Assembly: GCA_030645355.1 (NCBI GenBank)
Contig: JAUSNJ010000130.1
Span: 62,001 to 126,000, forward strand
Direction: 5' to 3'
Length of the DNA stretch: 64,000 bases
Origin: Rhodoferax sp.
GTDB taxonomy: Bacteria > Pseudomonadota > Gammaproteobacteria > Burkholderiales > Burkholderiaceae_C
Shown: one piece after another, positions 17,207 to 25,087 of the stretch
Position numbering within the stretch: the first letter of the stretch is position 1
Layout: each line of letters opens with the position of its first letter
The notes under the pieces: generated by a model
The model's input: the letters and a program-made list of their open reading frames with translations, nothing else
Databases searched by the model: none
Told to the model about the DNA's origin: nothing
Translations under genes and position numbers: made by a program

Positions 17207-17770
17207 ATGTCCGAACGACCCGTTTCCCAACCCCTGGACCACCTGCAACGCATACGCCGTATCAGCCGCCTGATGGTGCTGGCATGTACGGCCCTGATGG
17301 TGTTGCTGCCCGTGACATTGGTTTACTTTTGGGCCACCACCAGTGCCGCTGAACTGGCCCCGCAAGGCAATCTGCCTGGCAGTGCCCTGCAGGCGACCCT
17401 GATGGCATGGCAGCGCTGGGCTGCAGGCGCTGTGACCGCGATGCCACTGGCCATGCTGCTAATGGGCGTGCGGCAGGCCCAACGCTGTTTTGCACAGTTT
17501 GCACAAGGCCAGGTGTTTACGGCCCAGGCCACGGACCAATTGCGGCGCTTTGCCGGCTGGGTGGCTGCAGCCGCACTGGCAGCCATCGTGGCGGGCGCCA
17601 TCACCTCGGTCCTGCTGACCCTGCACAACCCGCCGGGCGCGCGCCACCTCGCCGTGGGTATCAGCTCCAACCACGTGTTCACGATGTTCTTCGCCGCACT
17701 GGTGTGGTTGATGGCCGACGTCATTGGCCAAGGTCAGGCCCTGGCCGAAGAAAACGAACGATTCGTCTAG
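17207..17770 (+). CDS. DUF2975 family membrane protein
   Basis: 187 residues with four hydrophobic segments (about 25-45, 70-90, 115-137, 155-175), matching the four-helix DUF2975 family. ATG 17207 is preceded by GAGGT. These proteins are commonly encoded next to a short YozG-like XRE regulator, as here, where the regulator starts 12 bases after this stop. Role unknown; the pairing suggests a membrane protein that influences, or is controlled by, its partner regulator. Confidence 0.85.
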   Translation: MSERPVSQPLDHLQRIRRISRLMVLACTALMVLLPVTLVYFWATTSAAELAPQGNLPGSALQATLMAWQRWAAGAVTAMPLAMLLMGVRQAQRCFAQFAQGQVFTAQATDQLRRFAGWVAAAALAAIVAGAITSVLLTLHNPPGARHLAVGISSNHVFTMFFAALVWLMADVIGQGQALAEENERFV

Positions 17771-17782
17771 GGCCAACCTACC

Positions 17783-18004
17783 ATGCCCATCGTTGTACAA
17801 CTCGACATCATGCTGGCGCGCCGCAAGGTCAAGTCCAAGGATCTGGCCGAACACGTTGGCATCACCGAAGCCAACATGTCACTGCTCAAGCAAGGCAAGG
17901 TCAAAGGCGTGCGCTTTGACACGCTGGAAAAAATCTGTGCCTACCTGCAGTGCCAGCCAGCCGACCTGCTGGTGTACGAGCCTGTGCAAGTGCCAGGCCG
18001 TTGA
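17783..18004 (+). CDS. YozG-like XRE family regulator
   Basis: 73 residues, nearly all a Cro/C1-type helix-turn-helix. The DNA-contact helices lie in SKDLAEHVGITEANMSLLKQ, and FDTLEKICAYLQCQPADLLV is the typical closing part of the HTH_26/YozG group. Small basic protein, cytoplasmic. Forms a two-gene unit with the DUF2975 gene and probably acts on the palindromes at 17149-17172 (inference). Confidence 0.92.
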   Translation: MPIVVQLDIMLARRKVKSKDLAEHVGITEANMSLLKQGKVKGVRFDTLEKICAYLQCQPADLLVYEPVQVPGR

Positions 18005-18011
18005 CAAGGCT

Positions 18012-19019
18012 TCAATCCACCCGCGCGCCCGAGACCTTCACCACCTGGGCCCACTTCTTGTGCTCGCTGTCGATCAGCGCGGCAAACTGCGCCGGTGTGT
18101 TGCCGCTGGGGATGGCGCCCTGGGCCAGCATTTTGTCCTTGATGGTCGGGATGTTGAGGGCACGTGCCACCTCCTGCTGCAGGCGATTGACCACGTCGGC
18201 CGGCGTGCCGGCCGGGGCCAGCAGGCCAAACCAGCTGGTGGCCTCAAAGCCCTTGAGCCCGGCGGCTTCTTCGATGGTGGGCACCTCGGGCAAGGCGCCC
18301 GAGCGTGTCGTGCTGGTCACGGCCAGCGCCTTGAGTTTGCCGCTCTTGATCATCTGCATGGCCGACGGCAGGTTGTCAAACATCACATCGACTTGCCCAC
18401 CTACCAGGTCCAGCAGCGCCGGGCCCGAGCCGCGGTAGGGAATATGGGTCATGAAGACACCGGTCTGGCTCTTGAACAGCTCGCCGGCCAGGTGGATGGA
18501 GGTGCCATTGCCGCTGGACGCCATGTTGAACTTGCCGGGGCGGGACTTGGCCAGCTTGATGAAGTCCTGCACGGTATTGATGGCGTTGGTGCGTGCTACG
18601 TCGACGTTGACCACCATGACATTGGGCACGCTGGCCACCAGGGTGATGGGGGCAAAGTCGGCAATGGGGTCGTAGGGCAATTTGGGGTACAGCGCGCGGT
18701 TGATGCCGTGCGTGCCCACGGTGCCCATCAGCAGGGTGTAGCCATCGGGGGCCGACTTGGCGACCGCCTCGGCGCCCAGGTTGCCGCCGGCTCCGGCCTT
18801 GTTGTCCACGATAAACGGCTGGCCGAACACCCTGGACAACTCGGGCGCAATCGCGCGGGCCAGGAGGTCGGTGGTGCCACCAGGGGCAAAAGGCACAACC
18901 ATGTGCACCGGCTTGGCGGGCCATGCGGTTTGTGCGCTGGTGCCGGTGCCGGCCAGGGCCAGCAACGCGGCGCCGGTGGCCAGTACCAGGCCGCGGCGAT
19001 TCAAGTGGACAGTGATCAT
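18012..19019 (-). CDS. Bug/TctC-type tripartite tricarboxylate transporter binding protein
   Basis: 335 residues, periplasmic. Signal peptide about 1-28 ([20 protein letters not shown]). Family blocks seen: [76 protein letters not shown] and [19 protein letters not shown]. These proteins bind small carboxylates or amides. As usual in Burkholderiales it is an orphan: no TctA/TctB membrane partner is nearby. Converges with the YozG-like gene, 7 bases apart. Ligand unknown. Confidence 0.93.
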   Translation of the reverse strand: MITVHLNRRGLVLATGAALLALAGTGTSAQTAWPAKPVHMVVPFAPGGTTDLLARAIAPELSRVFGQPFIVDNKAGAGGNLGAEAVAKSAPDGYTLLMGTVGTHGINRALYPKLPYDPIADFAPITLVASVPNVMVVNVDVARTNAINTVQDFIKLAKSRPGKFNMASSGNGTSIHLAGELFKSQTGVFMTHIPYRGSGPALLDLVGGQVDVMFDNLPSAMQMIKSGKLKALAVTSTTRSGALPEVPTIEEAAGLKGFEATSWFGLLAPAGTPADVVNRLQQEVARALNIPTIKDKMLAQGAIPSGNTPAQFAALIDSEHKKWAQVVKVSGARVD

Positions 19020-19072
19020 GGGAGTCTCCTCAGGTTGTTGTGCTTGTTCGGTCCATCATAGTAGGCGCGGCT

Positions 19073-20635
19073 TCAGCGGGGCCGGCGCAAGCGGCGCTCC
19101 AGCAGCTCAAACAGCGCTTCGCAGACAAAGGCCAGCAGCGCAGCGGGCAGGGCGCCAGCCAGCAGCAGGCCGCGGTCGTTCAGTGCCAGGCCGGTGACGA
19201 TGCGCTCGCCAAAGCCACCGGCTCCGACAAAGGCCGCAATGGTGGCCGTGCCAATGGCAATGGCCGTGGCGGTGCGCACGCCGGCCACGATGGTGGGCAG
19301 CGCCAGCGGCAGCTCCACGTAGCGCAGGCTTTGCCACGCGTTCAGACCCAGGGCACGGGCGGCCATGCGCAGGCCGTCGTTCACCTCGGCCAGGCCGGTG
19401 GCGGTGTTGCGCATGATGGGCAAAAGCGCATACAGCGTCAGCGCGATCAGTGCCGGCAGCGTGCCGATGGCACCCAGCAGCGAGATCAGCACCGCCAGCA
19501 TCGCGATGGAAGGAACCGTTTGCAGCAGACCGCTGCTTCCCAGCACCAGTGCATTCAGGCGCGGATGGTGCATGGTCAGCACGGCAATCGGCACGCCCAG
19601 CAGCGTGGCCAGTGCCACGGCAATCACCACCAGGCTCACATGCTGCGTGGCCAGTCGGGAGAGATCGGGTGCGAACAGCTTGGTCCAGAAGCCGCGCTGG
19701 GCGGCATCGGTGGAGAGTGCGGACGCAGAGGGCCGCGCCAGCGCTGCCAACTGGTCGCGCGCAATCACGTCAAAGGCCACGCCCTTCAACTCGGCGCGGG
19801 CGTTCATCGCAATCATCATGTGCTCGGTCACCCGGCCGCTCAAGGCCTGCAGCGCTGCCCAGGCTTGCGGGTGGCGCGTGGGCACATCCAGGCGGTACAG
19901 CACCACGGCGTCGTAGCGCGGAAAGTAGTGCTGGTCGTCGTCCAGCACGCGCAGGCCCAACGCATCGATCTTGGCGTCGGTGGTGTAGATGTCGATGACG
20001 TCGACCTGCCGGGCACCGATGGCGTCATAGGCCAGGCCGTGGTCCAGGCCGACGGGCACCTGCGGAAAACCGTAGCGCAGGGCCAGACCTTTCCAGCCAT
20101 CCGCACGACCGATGAACTCGTTGGACAAACCCAGCTTGAGCGTGGTGTGGCGCGCCATGTCACTGAGGCGGGTGATGCCCAGGGCCTTGGCATCGTCCGC
20201 GCGCATGGCCAGTGCGTAGCCGTCGTTGAAGCCCAGGGGAACGGCCACCCCCAGGCCCAGTGGCGCCAGCGCCTGCTGCATCTGTTCCACCGTCATCGGC
20301 TGTGTGCTCTTGAGGATTTCCTGGCTGATGGTGCCAGCGTACTCGGGGTACAGATCGATCTGCCCGGCGCGCAATGCCTCATAGACGATGGCCGTGTTGC
20401 CCAGGCCCTGTTTCACCTGCACCGGCGTGCGCATGTGCGGCGCGGCCTGCTGGGCCAGCAGCTCGGCCAGGATGTAGGACTCGGTAAAGCGTTTGGAGCC
20501 TATGCGCAGGACACTCTCGTCCGTGCTCGCGGCGGTAGCCATGCCAGTGGCCAGCGCCAGCACCAGGGCCACTATGGCTGTGCACATGCAGCGACCAGCG
20601 TGGGCGGCGATGGCGGCAACAGGGGTGGTCGGCAT
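19073..20635 (-). CDS. Osmoprotectant-type ABC binding-protein/permease fusion
   Basis: 520 residues. Residues about 40-300 are an OpuAC-like glycine-betaine/choline binding domain (IGSKRFTESYILAELLAQQ, GNTAIVYEALRAGQIDLYPE, YAGTI), and about 325-515 a five-helix permease with SSGLLQTVPSIAMLAVLISL and the EAA-type GLRMAARALGLNAWQSL. The signal peptide keeps the binding domain outside. ATG 20635, with TAAGGAG upstream, is preferred to an earlier ATG that would overlap the preceding gene. The matching ATPase is not in this window, which is unusual; it may be encoded elsewhere. Confidence 0.88.
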   Translation of the reverse strand: MPTTPVAAIAAHAGRCMCTAIVALVLALATGMATAASTDESVLRIGSKRFTESYILAELLAQQAAPHMRTPVQVKQGLGNTAIVYEALRAGQIDLYPEYAGTISQEILKSTQPMTVEQMQQALAPLGLGVAVPLGFNDGYALAMRADDAKALGITRLSDMARHTTLKLGLSNEFIGRADGWKGLALRYGFPQVPVGLDHGLAYDAIGARQVDVIDIYTTDAKIDALGLRVLDDDQHYFPRYDAVVLYRLDVPTRHPQAWAALQALSGRVTEHMMIAMNARAELKGVAFDVIARDQLAALARPSASALSTDAAQRGFWTKLFAPDLSRLATQHVSLVVIAVALATLLGVPIAVLTMHHPRLNALVLGSSGLLQTVPSIAMLAVLISLLGAIGTLPALIALTLYALLPIMRNTATGLAEVNDGLRMAARALGLNAWQSLRYVELPLALPTIVAGVRTATAIAIGTATIAAFVGAGGFGERIVTGLALNDRGLLLAGALPAALLAFVCEALFELLERRLRRPR

Positions 20636-20646
20636 GGGTGGGCTCC

Positions 20647-21261
20647 TTAAACCTGCGTCCACACCAGCAGCAGGTTGTTGGCGGGCATGGCATGGCGCTC
20701 CGACAGGCGCAGCCCGGCCTGGGCGGCCTCACGCTCCACGTCTTCGCGCCAGCGTATGCCCCAGGCCGCGTCGCGTGCGCGCAGGCTGTGGTCAAACGCC
20801 AGGTTGCCGTCGGACGTGGGCACCCCCTGCTCCAGGTACGGGCCGTAGGTGATCAGCGTGCCACCCGGTGCCAGGTGGCGGGCGCTGCCACGCATCAACG
20901 CCGCGCAGGTGGCCCACGGTGCGATGTGCAGCATGTTGGCGCAGTAGATGGCGTCAAACCGCAGTGCAGGGCTGTCGTCGGCCAGCCATTGCGCAGCCAG
21001 CACGTCCAGCACCACGGCGGGCAGCACGTTGGTGACGCGCTGCTGGGTGGCCCAGGCGGCGATGCTGGCAAACGCAGCCGGGTGGGCGTCGCTGGGTTGC
21101 CAAGTCCACTGGGGCAGCCCGGCCGCAAACCAGGCCACGTGCTGGCCGGTGCCCGACGCAATCTCCAGCGCATGGCCTTGCGCAGGCAGCAGTTGGCGCA
21201 GCACGTCCAGAATGGGCTGTTTGTTGCGGTCGGCGGCGGGGCTGAAGTCGGGTGGGGTCAT
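20647..21261 (-). CDS. DUF938 family methyltransferase-like protein
   Basis: 204 residues. N-terminal PPDFSPAADRNKQPILDVL and ALEIASGTGQHVAWFA (Rossmann motif I) are typical of DUF938, a class I methyltransferase-like family of unknown substrate. Also FDAIYCANMLHIAPW and GGTLITYGPYLEQG. ATG 21261 is used. It ends 11 bases before the ABC fusion gene begins and shares its TAAGGAG stop/ribosome-site junction, suggesting joint transcription. Confidence 0.88.
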   Translation of the reverse strand: MTPPDFSPAADRNKQPILDVLRQLLPAQGHALEIASGTGQHVAWFAAGLPQWTWQPSDAHPAAFASIAAWATQQRVTNVLPAVVLDVLAAQWLADDSPALRFDAIYCANMLHIAPWATCAALMRGSARHLAPGGTLITYGPYLEQGVPTSDGNLAFDHSLRARDAAWGIRWREDVEREAAQAGLRLSERHAMPANNLLLVWTQV

Positions 21262-21345
21262 TGCCTCTACCACACTCCCAGCCGGGCTATTTCGTGTTGT
21301 ACACCACTGCCTAAAAACAAGGCACCGTTGGCAAGGCCAATGCTG

Positions 21346-21420
21346 GCGCGGCTTTCAGGCTTTGTAAACACGCTTATCCACAACCTAGCCCACAGCCGAT
21401 AGGGGCAAGTATTTTTTTTC
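21346..21420 (+). repeat. 75-bp repeat with DnaA box, copy 1
   Basis: Near-identical to 29189-29262. Shared core: TTATCCACAACCTAGCCCAC, then AG, a variable base pair, TAGGGG, AAGTA and a run of eight T. TTATCCACA (21374-21382) is a perfect DnaA-box consensus. It overlaps the last codons of the small gene ending at 21385. Confidence 0.75.
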
Positions 21421-21627
21421 CGCCAGCGCATCCGGCGCCGCGAACACGGTGTTATGTCGGTCGGTCAACGGCCCGCCGCCCGGCTCCACGGCACCCGACG
21501 CGTCGTAGCCCACGGCCTTGAACTTCCACACGTCGCCAATGCGCTTGAGGTTGCCCACGTGCAGGCCGTCGGGCGCCTGCACGCTGTACACGTTGGCGTT
21601 GACGGCGGTGAGCGTGAACAGGGTCAT
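21385..21627 (-). CDS. Small hypothetical protein
   Basis: 80 residues, no recognised domain, no signal peptide. The sequence has beta-rich segments (LTAVNANVYSVQAPDGLHVG, VWKFKAVGYDASG) and looks like a small single-domain fold. Third gene of a likely operon behind the phospholipase-C-like gene and an 82-residue gene (29-base gap). Its last codons fall inside the DnaA-box repeat, so the C-terminal residues may be a by-product of that element. Confidence 0.6.
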   Translation of the reverse strand: MTLFTLTAVNANVYSVQAPDGLHVGNLKRIGDVWKFKAVGYDASGAVEPGGGPLTDRHNTVFAAPDALAEKKYLPLSAVG

Positions 21628-21656
21628 GGGTTAGGGCCGGCCGCGGGACGGAAAAG

Positions 21657-21905
21657 TCAGTGCGTCACAAATTCGTAGACCACTTCTTCGCTCTCCACCA
21701 TGTCCAGGATGTCGTTCATGGCGTCTTCGTTGTCGGCGCTGCTCCAGGTTTCCTCGGGGTCGCTGGCAAACAGCGGCTCGATGGCGAGGTCCAGAAACTG
21801 CTGGTTGGGCAGCTTCAGCACCCGCCCGCCCTCCGACGTGGTGACCAGTTCCCAGTCATCGGGCACCGACAGTTCCAGGTGGATGGTGACGTTGAGCTTC
21901 TTCAT
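21657..21905 (-). CDS. Small acidic hypothetical protein
   Basis: 82 residues, strongly acidic in its second half (FASDPEETWSSADNEDAM). N-terminus LNVTIHLELSVPDDWELV suggests a small beta strand pair. ATG 21905 overlaps the stop of the upstream phospholipase-like gene as ATGA, so the two are translationally coupled. No recognised family; function unknown. Confidence 0.72.
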   Translation of the reverse strand: MKKLNVTIHLELSVPDDWELVTTSEGGRVLKLPNQQFLDLAIEPLFASDPEETWSSADNEDAMNDILDMVESEEVVYEFVTH

Positions 21906-23275
21906 GGGTTTCCTTGTTTGAGTACCGGTGGCATGCCGCCTGCCTTGAGGATGCCGCGAATGGCGTTGCGGCTGTGGGCGCCGAAGTGGCCCAGCAGTTC
22001 GGCAAGACTGCTGTCCAGCGGGCCGGTCCGGGCGGGGTCGGTCTTCTGCAGCTTCTCGCGCAGTGTGATGCTGTCCTCGTGCTCGCCAAAGTCGTAAGCC
22101 GGGTCCATCACATACTGGCTGGGCATGGCAGCGACCACGATGGCATCCAGCGTGTTGGCGTAGGCCCGGGCCTGCGCCGCGACGACATCGCGCACATACA
22201 GATCCGACCACGCCGGGTAGCGTGCGTCCTCAGCGGAGTTGCGCAGTGCGCGCAGCATGGGGTGGTCGCTTTGGCTGGCGGTGGAGGCGGCCCACAGTGT
22301 TTCGGCTTGATACTTTTCCAGCGCCAGGTGGCGGTTGGACAGCAGCACGACCAGTTCCTCCTTGGCCTTGGTGCGCCCCAGCATGGCCATCAGGTTGGTC
22401 GCCAGCAGGCTGAGCGTGGAATGGCCCGGCGCCAGGGTGGCGTGGTAGGGCTGGGTCAGGTCCTGCACATAGTGCAGCGCCAGGCCGGTAAAGCGCCAGC
22501 CCCAGTAGGGGTGGCCGGTGCGAAAGGCCAGGGCTGCCAACGTGGCGTACTGGTGGGTGCGCAACACGGGGAACGTGCGCTTGAGAAACGGTGCCGCCAG
22601 GTAGACGATCTGGTCTTCGTGGAAGAAGCCCATATGAAACGGCGCCTGGGTCGAGAAGTTGACCGCCGGGTTGCCGAACGGCAGTTTGCCAAATCCGTAG
22701 GTGGGGCCCCAGGCCGAGGGGCTGTCGTCCCAAAGGTTGATGTCCAGACCCAGGTCGGGCTCCTGCGCCGCGGTGGTCACCACATTGCGCACCGTGACCG
22801 CCTGGCCGGGCTTGATGCTGACAAACCGGTACAGCGTGTTGGCAGGCTCCGGCAGGGTATGCACTGCGGTGTAGGCCAGCGGCGGACCCAGTTCGGTGGT
22901 GTCGGCCGGGTCGGGCTGCAGGTAGAGCGCAAAACGGCTATCAGCAGAGATTCGCAAGGCCTGCAGGAACGCCTGTTTGCGTTCGGCGTCCGTGCGTTTG
23001 GCGTTGGCCTTGAACGCCAGCGCCGCAGGCCGCTGCGGATAGGCATTCAGGTTGGCCCGTGCCCAGGCTTCCTGGCCCTCTAGCAGCGCCTCCAGTGACC
23101 GTTCCTCGGCCTTGAGAAAGGCCTCCAGCGGCTCGACCACGACCGGGCTGGACTGCGCCACTTCCGGCATCGATTCCAATGCGCGGTGAGCCGCCACAGT
23201 GTGATTGCTCCAGGCCAGCGCACACAGTGGCGCGCAGGTGAACAACGCGACTGACAGGATTTTCCAGTGGAGCAT
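21902..23275 (-). CDS. Secreted zinc phospholipase C / S1-P1 nuclease-like protein
   Basis: 457 residues. Signal peptide about 1-21 ends in CALA, so the predicted mature N-terminus is Trp (WSNHTVAAHRALE). In the zinc-dependent phospholipase C / S1-P1 nuclease superfamily the first residue is a Trp that binds zinc with its free amino group. A second metal block ALHYVQDLTQPYHATLAPGH matches the family H-x3-D-x2-x-P-x-H pattern, and FGEHEDSITL may give late ligands. Likely a secreted trinuclear-zinc hydrolase; phosphodiester substrate unknown. Coupled (ATGA) to a small acidic gene downstream. Confidence 0.72.
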   Translation of the reverse strand: MLHWKILSVALFTCAPLCALAWSNHTVAAHRALESMPEVAQSSPVVVEPLEAFLKAEERSLEALLEGQEAWARANLNAYPQRPAALAFKANAKRTDAERKQAFLQALRISADSRFALYLQPDPADTTELGPPLAYTAVHTLPEPANTLYRFVSIKPGQAVTVRNVVTTAAQEPDLGLDINLWDDSPSAWGPTYGFGKLPFGNPAVNFSTQAPFHMGFFHEDQIVYLAAPFLKRTFPVLRTHQYATLAALAFRTGHPYWGWRFTGLALHYVQDLTQPYHATLAPGHSTLSLLATNLMAMLGRTKAKEELVVLLSNRHLALEKYQAETLWAASTASQSDHPMLRALRNSAEDARYPAWSDLYVRDVVAAQARAYANTLDAIVVAAMPSQYVMDPAYDFGEHEDSITLREKLQKTDPARTGPLDSSLAELLGHFGAHSRNAIRGILKAGGMPPVLKQGNP

Positions 23276-23340
23276 GAGGCAATCCGTAGTGGAGGTCGTT
23301 GGTGAGACTGGTTTATACCGCGAATGGCATGCGCTGCATG

Positions 23341-24462
23341 TTAGGGCCATTGGGACGGCTGGAACCACGGCTGGTTGACAAACGGTACTCCCCACTCAAA
23401 CTTTTCGCCCACACGGGGTGTCACCACCTGCACGCCCTGGGCCTTGGCGGCGGCCAGCGTGCGCACCACTGGCGCGGCCCAGTCGTGGTAGGCCAGGTTG
23501 AACGTGGCCCAGTGCACCGGCAGCAGGGTGGTGGCGCCCAGGTCCTGGTGGGCCTGGACGGCGGACTCGGGATTCATGTGGATGTCCATCCACGTATCGC
23601 CATAGGCACCGACCTTGATCAGCGCCAGGTTGGGCGCCCCCAGCCGCGCACGTATGGTCTTGAAGTGGTCGGCATAACCGGTGTCGCCGCTGTAGTACAG
23701 GGCATGCTGCGGCCCCCGGATCATCCATGAGGCCCACAGCGTGGAGTTGTTCATGCTGGTACGCCCCGAGTAGTGGCGCGCCGGTGTGCAGTGGATGGTG
23801 ACGCCTTTGAGTTCGGCGTGTTCCCACCAGTCCATCTCGTGGATCTGATTGGTGGGCACCTGCCAGTGCTCCAGGTGCGCGCCTATGCCCAGGCCGACAT
23901 AGAACTGCGTGCCACCGCGCGCCAGGTGGGTGATGGTGTTCATGTCCAGATGGTCGAAGTGGTCGTGCGAGATCACCACCGCGTCAATATTCTTCCACTG
24001 CTCCAGTGGTAGCGGGGCAGGGTGCAACCGCGCCGGGCCGACGAACTGGAACGGCGAAGCCCGTTGCGACAGCACCGGGTCGGTCAGGATGCGCACGCCG
24101 TCGATCTCGACCAGCACACTGGCGTGGCCCAGCCACCAGCTGCGCAGGCCGGACGCCACGGGCCGGGCCAAATCGTCGGCCGACATTTTCAGGACAGGCA
24201 CTTCGAAAGCGGGCTCGCGCACCTCGTCACCCAGAAAGTCGTGCAGCTCGCGCAGCACCGACATATTGCTGACGTAGGGCGGTGTGTTTTCAAACCGGCT
24301 GTTGTGGAACTGCGGGGACTGTTGCATGCGTGCCAGTCGTGCGCCGTCCCACGTGCCACCAAAGACGGGAAGACGCAAGACCCCCCAGGTGGCGGCCATC
24401 AGTACCAGTACCAGCAGTGCCAGTGTCACCAGCACCTTGGCCACCAACTTCCATGTTTTCAT
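23341..24462 (-). CDS. MBL-fold metal-dependent hydrolase (NAPE-PLD/UlaG-like)
   Basis: 373 residues. One N-terminal membrane anchor (about 5-27). The metallo-beta-lactamase metal motif is ISHDHFDHLD, preceded by SWWLGHASVLVEIDGVRILT and followed by CTPARHYSGR and LYYSGDTGYADHF. This layout is that of NAPE-PLD-like/UlaG-like hydrolases. ATG 24462 with GGAG 8 bases upstream is chosen. Faces the periplasm if the anchor is used. Substrate unknown; it lies 65 bases before the phospholipase-C-like gene, and both could act on lipids. Confidence 0.87.
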   Translation of the reverse strand: MKTWKLVAKVLVTLALLVLVLMAATWGVLRLPVFGGTWDGARLARMQQSPQFHNSRFENTPPYVSNMSVLRELHDFLGDEVREPAFEVPVLKMSADDLARPVASGLRSWWLGHASVLVEIDGVRILTDPVLSQRASPFQFVGPARLHPAPLPLEQWKNIDAVVISHDHFDHLDMNTITHLARGGTQFYVGLGIGAHLEHWQVPTNQIHEMDWWEHAELKGVTIHCTPARHYSGRTSMNNSTLWASWMIRGPQHALYYSGDTGYADHFKTIRARLGAPNLALIKVGAYGDTWMDIHMNPESAVQAHQDLGATTLLPVHWATFNLAYHDWAAPVVRTLAAAKAQGVQVVTPRVGEKFEWGVPFVNQPWFQPSQWP

Positions 24463-24497
24463 GCGTGTTCTCCTGGGCGCCATTGTGGCGGTTTGCG

Positions 24498-24953
24498 TCA
24501 CACCAGGGGCAGCGCCGTGGTGCTCTTGATTTGCTCCATGGAAAACGCCGACGACACACCCGCCATGTCGGCCAGGCTGATCAGCTTCTTGTAGAAACGG
24601 TCGTAGCCCTCAATGCTGGATGCCACGACCTTGAGCAGGTAGTCCACATCGCCGCTCATGCGGTGAAACTCCTGCACCTCGGGCAGGGCGCTGACCACGG
24701 CGGCAAACCGGGCCAGCCACTTCTCGTCGTGTTGGCCGGCGCGGATGCTGACGAACACCGTGACCGGCAATCCCACAGCCTTGCGGTTGACGATGGCCAC
24801 GCGCCGCTCGATCAGGCCCTCGTCTTCCATGCGCTTCACCCGCTTCCAGCACGGGGTGCTGGACAGGCCCACCTGCGCACCCAGCTCCACCATGGACAGC
24901 GTGGCGTCGCGTTGCAAGGCGTCCAGAATCTGTAGATCCAGGCGATCAAGCAT
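24498..24953 (-). CDS. Lrp/AsnC family regulator
   Basis: 151 residues. N-terminal helix-turn-helix LDLQILDALQRDATLSMVEL with GLSSTPCWKRVKRM; C-terminal RAM/ligand domain about 65-150 with VSALPEVQEFHRMSGDVDYL. Lrp-type proteins sense amino acids. Divergently transcribed from the cysteine desulfurase-rhodanese gene with 134 bases of AT-rich DNA between them, so control of that gene is the simplest expectation. Confidence 0.93.
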   Translation of the reverse strand: MLDRLDLQILDALQRDATLSMVELGAQVGLSSTPCWKRVKRMEDEGLIERRVAIVNRKAVGLPVTVFVSIRAGQHDEKWLARFAAVVSALPEVQEFHRMSGDVDYLLKVVASSIEGYDRFYKKLISLADMAGVSSAFSMEQIKSTTALPLV

Positions 24954-25087
24954 AAAAATTTCCTGAAAACTGATTTATGTGAAATGTCATTCTATATATA
25001 GCGCAATTTGAGTGATTTTTGGAATACGTTTGCGCGATCAATTTTCTACACTCCTCTCCTTCTTGTGTGTTCCCCTTCACTGTCGCC
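24954..25087. promoter_or_regulatory. Divergent control region lrp-type / desulfurase
   Basis: 134-base AT-rich intergenic region with TCATTCTATATATAGCG around 24991-25007 and several A/T tracts, as expected for an Lrp operator. No exact operator can be assigned by eye. Confidence 0.4.
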
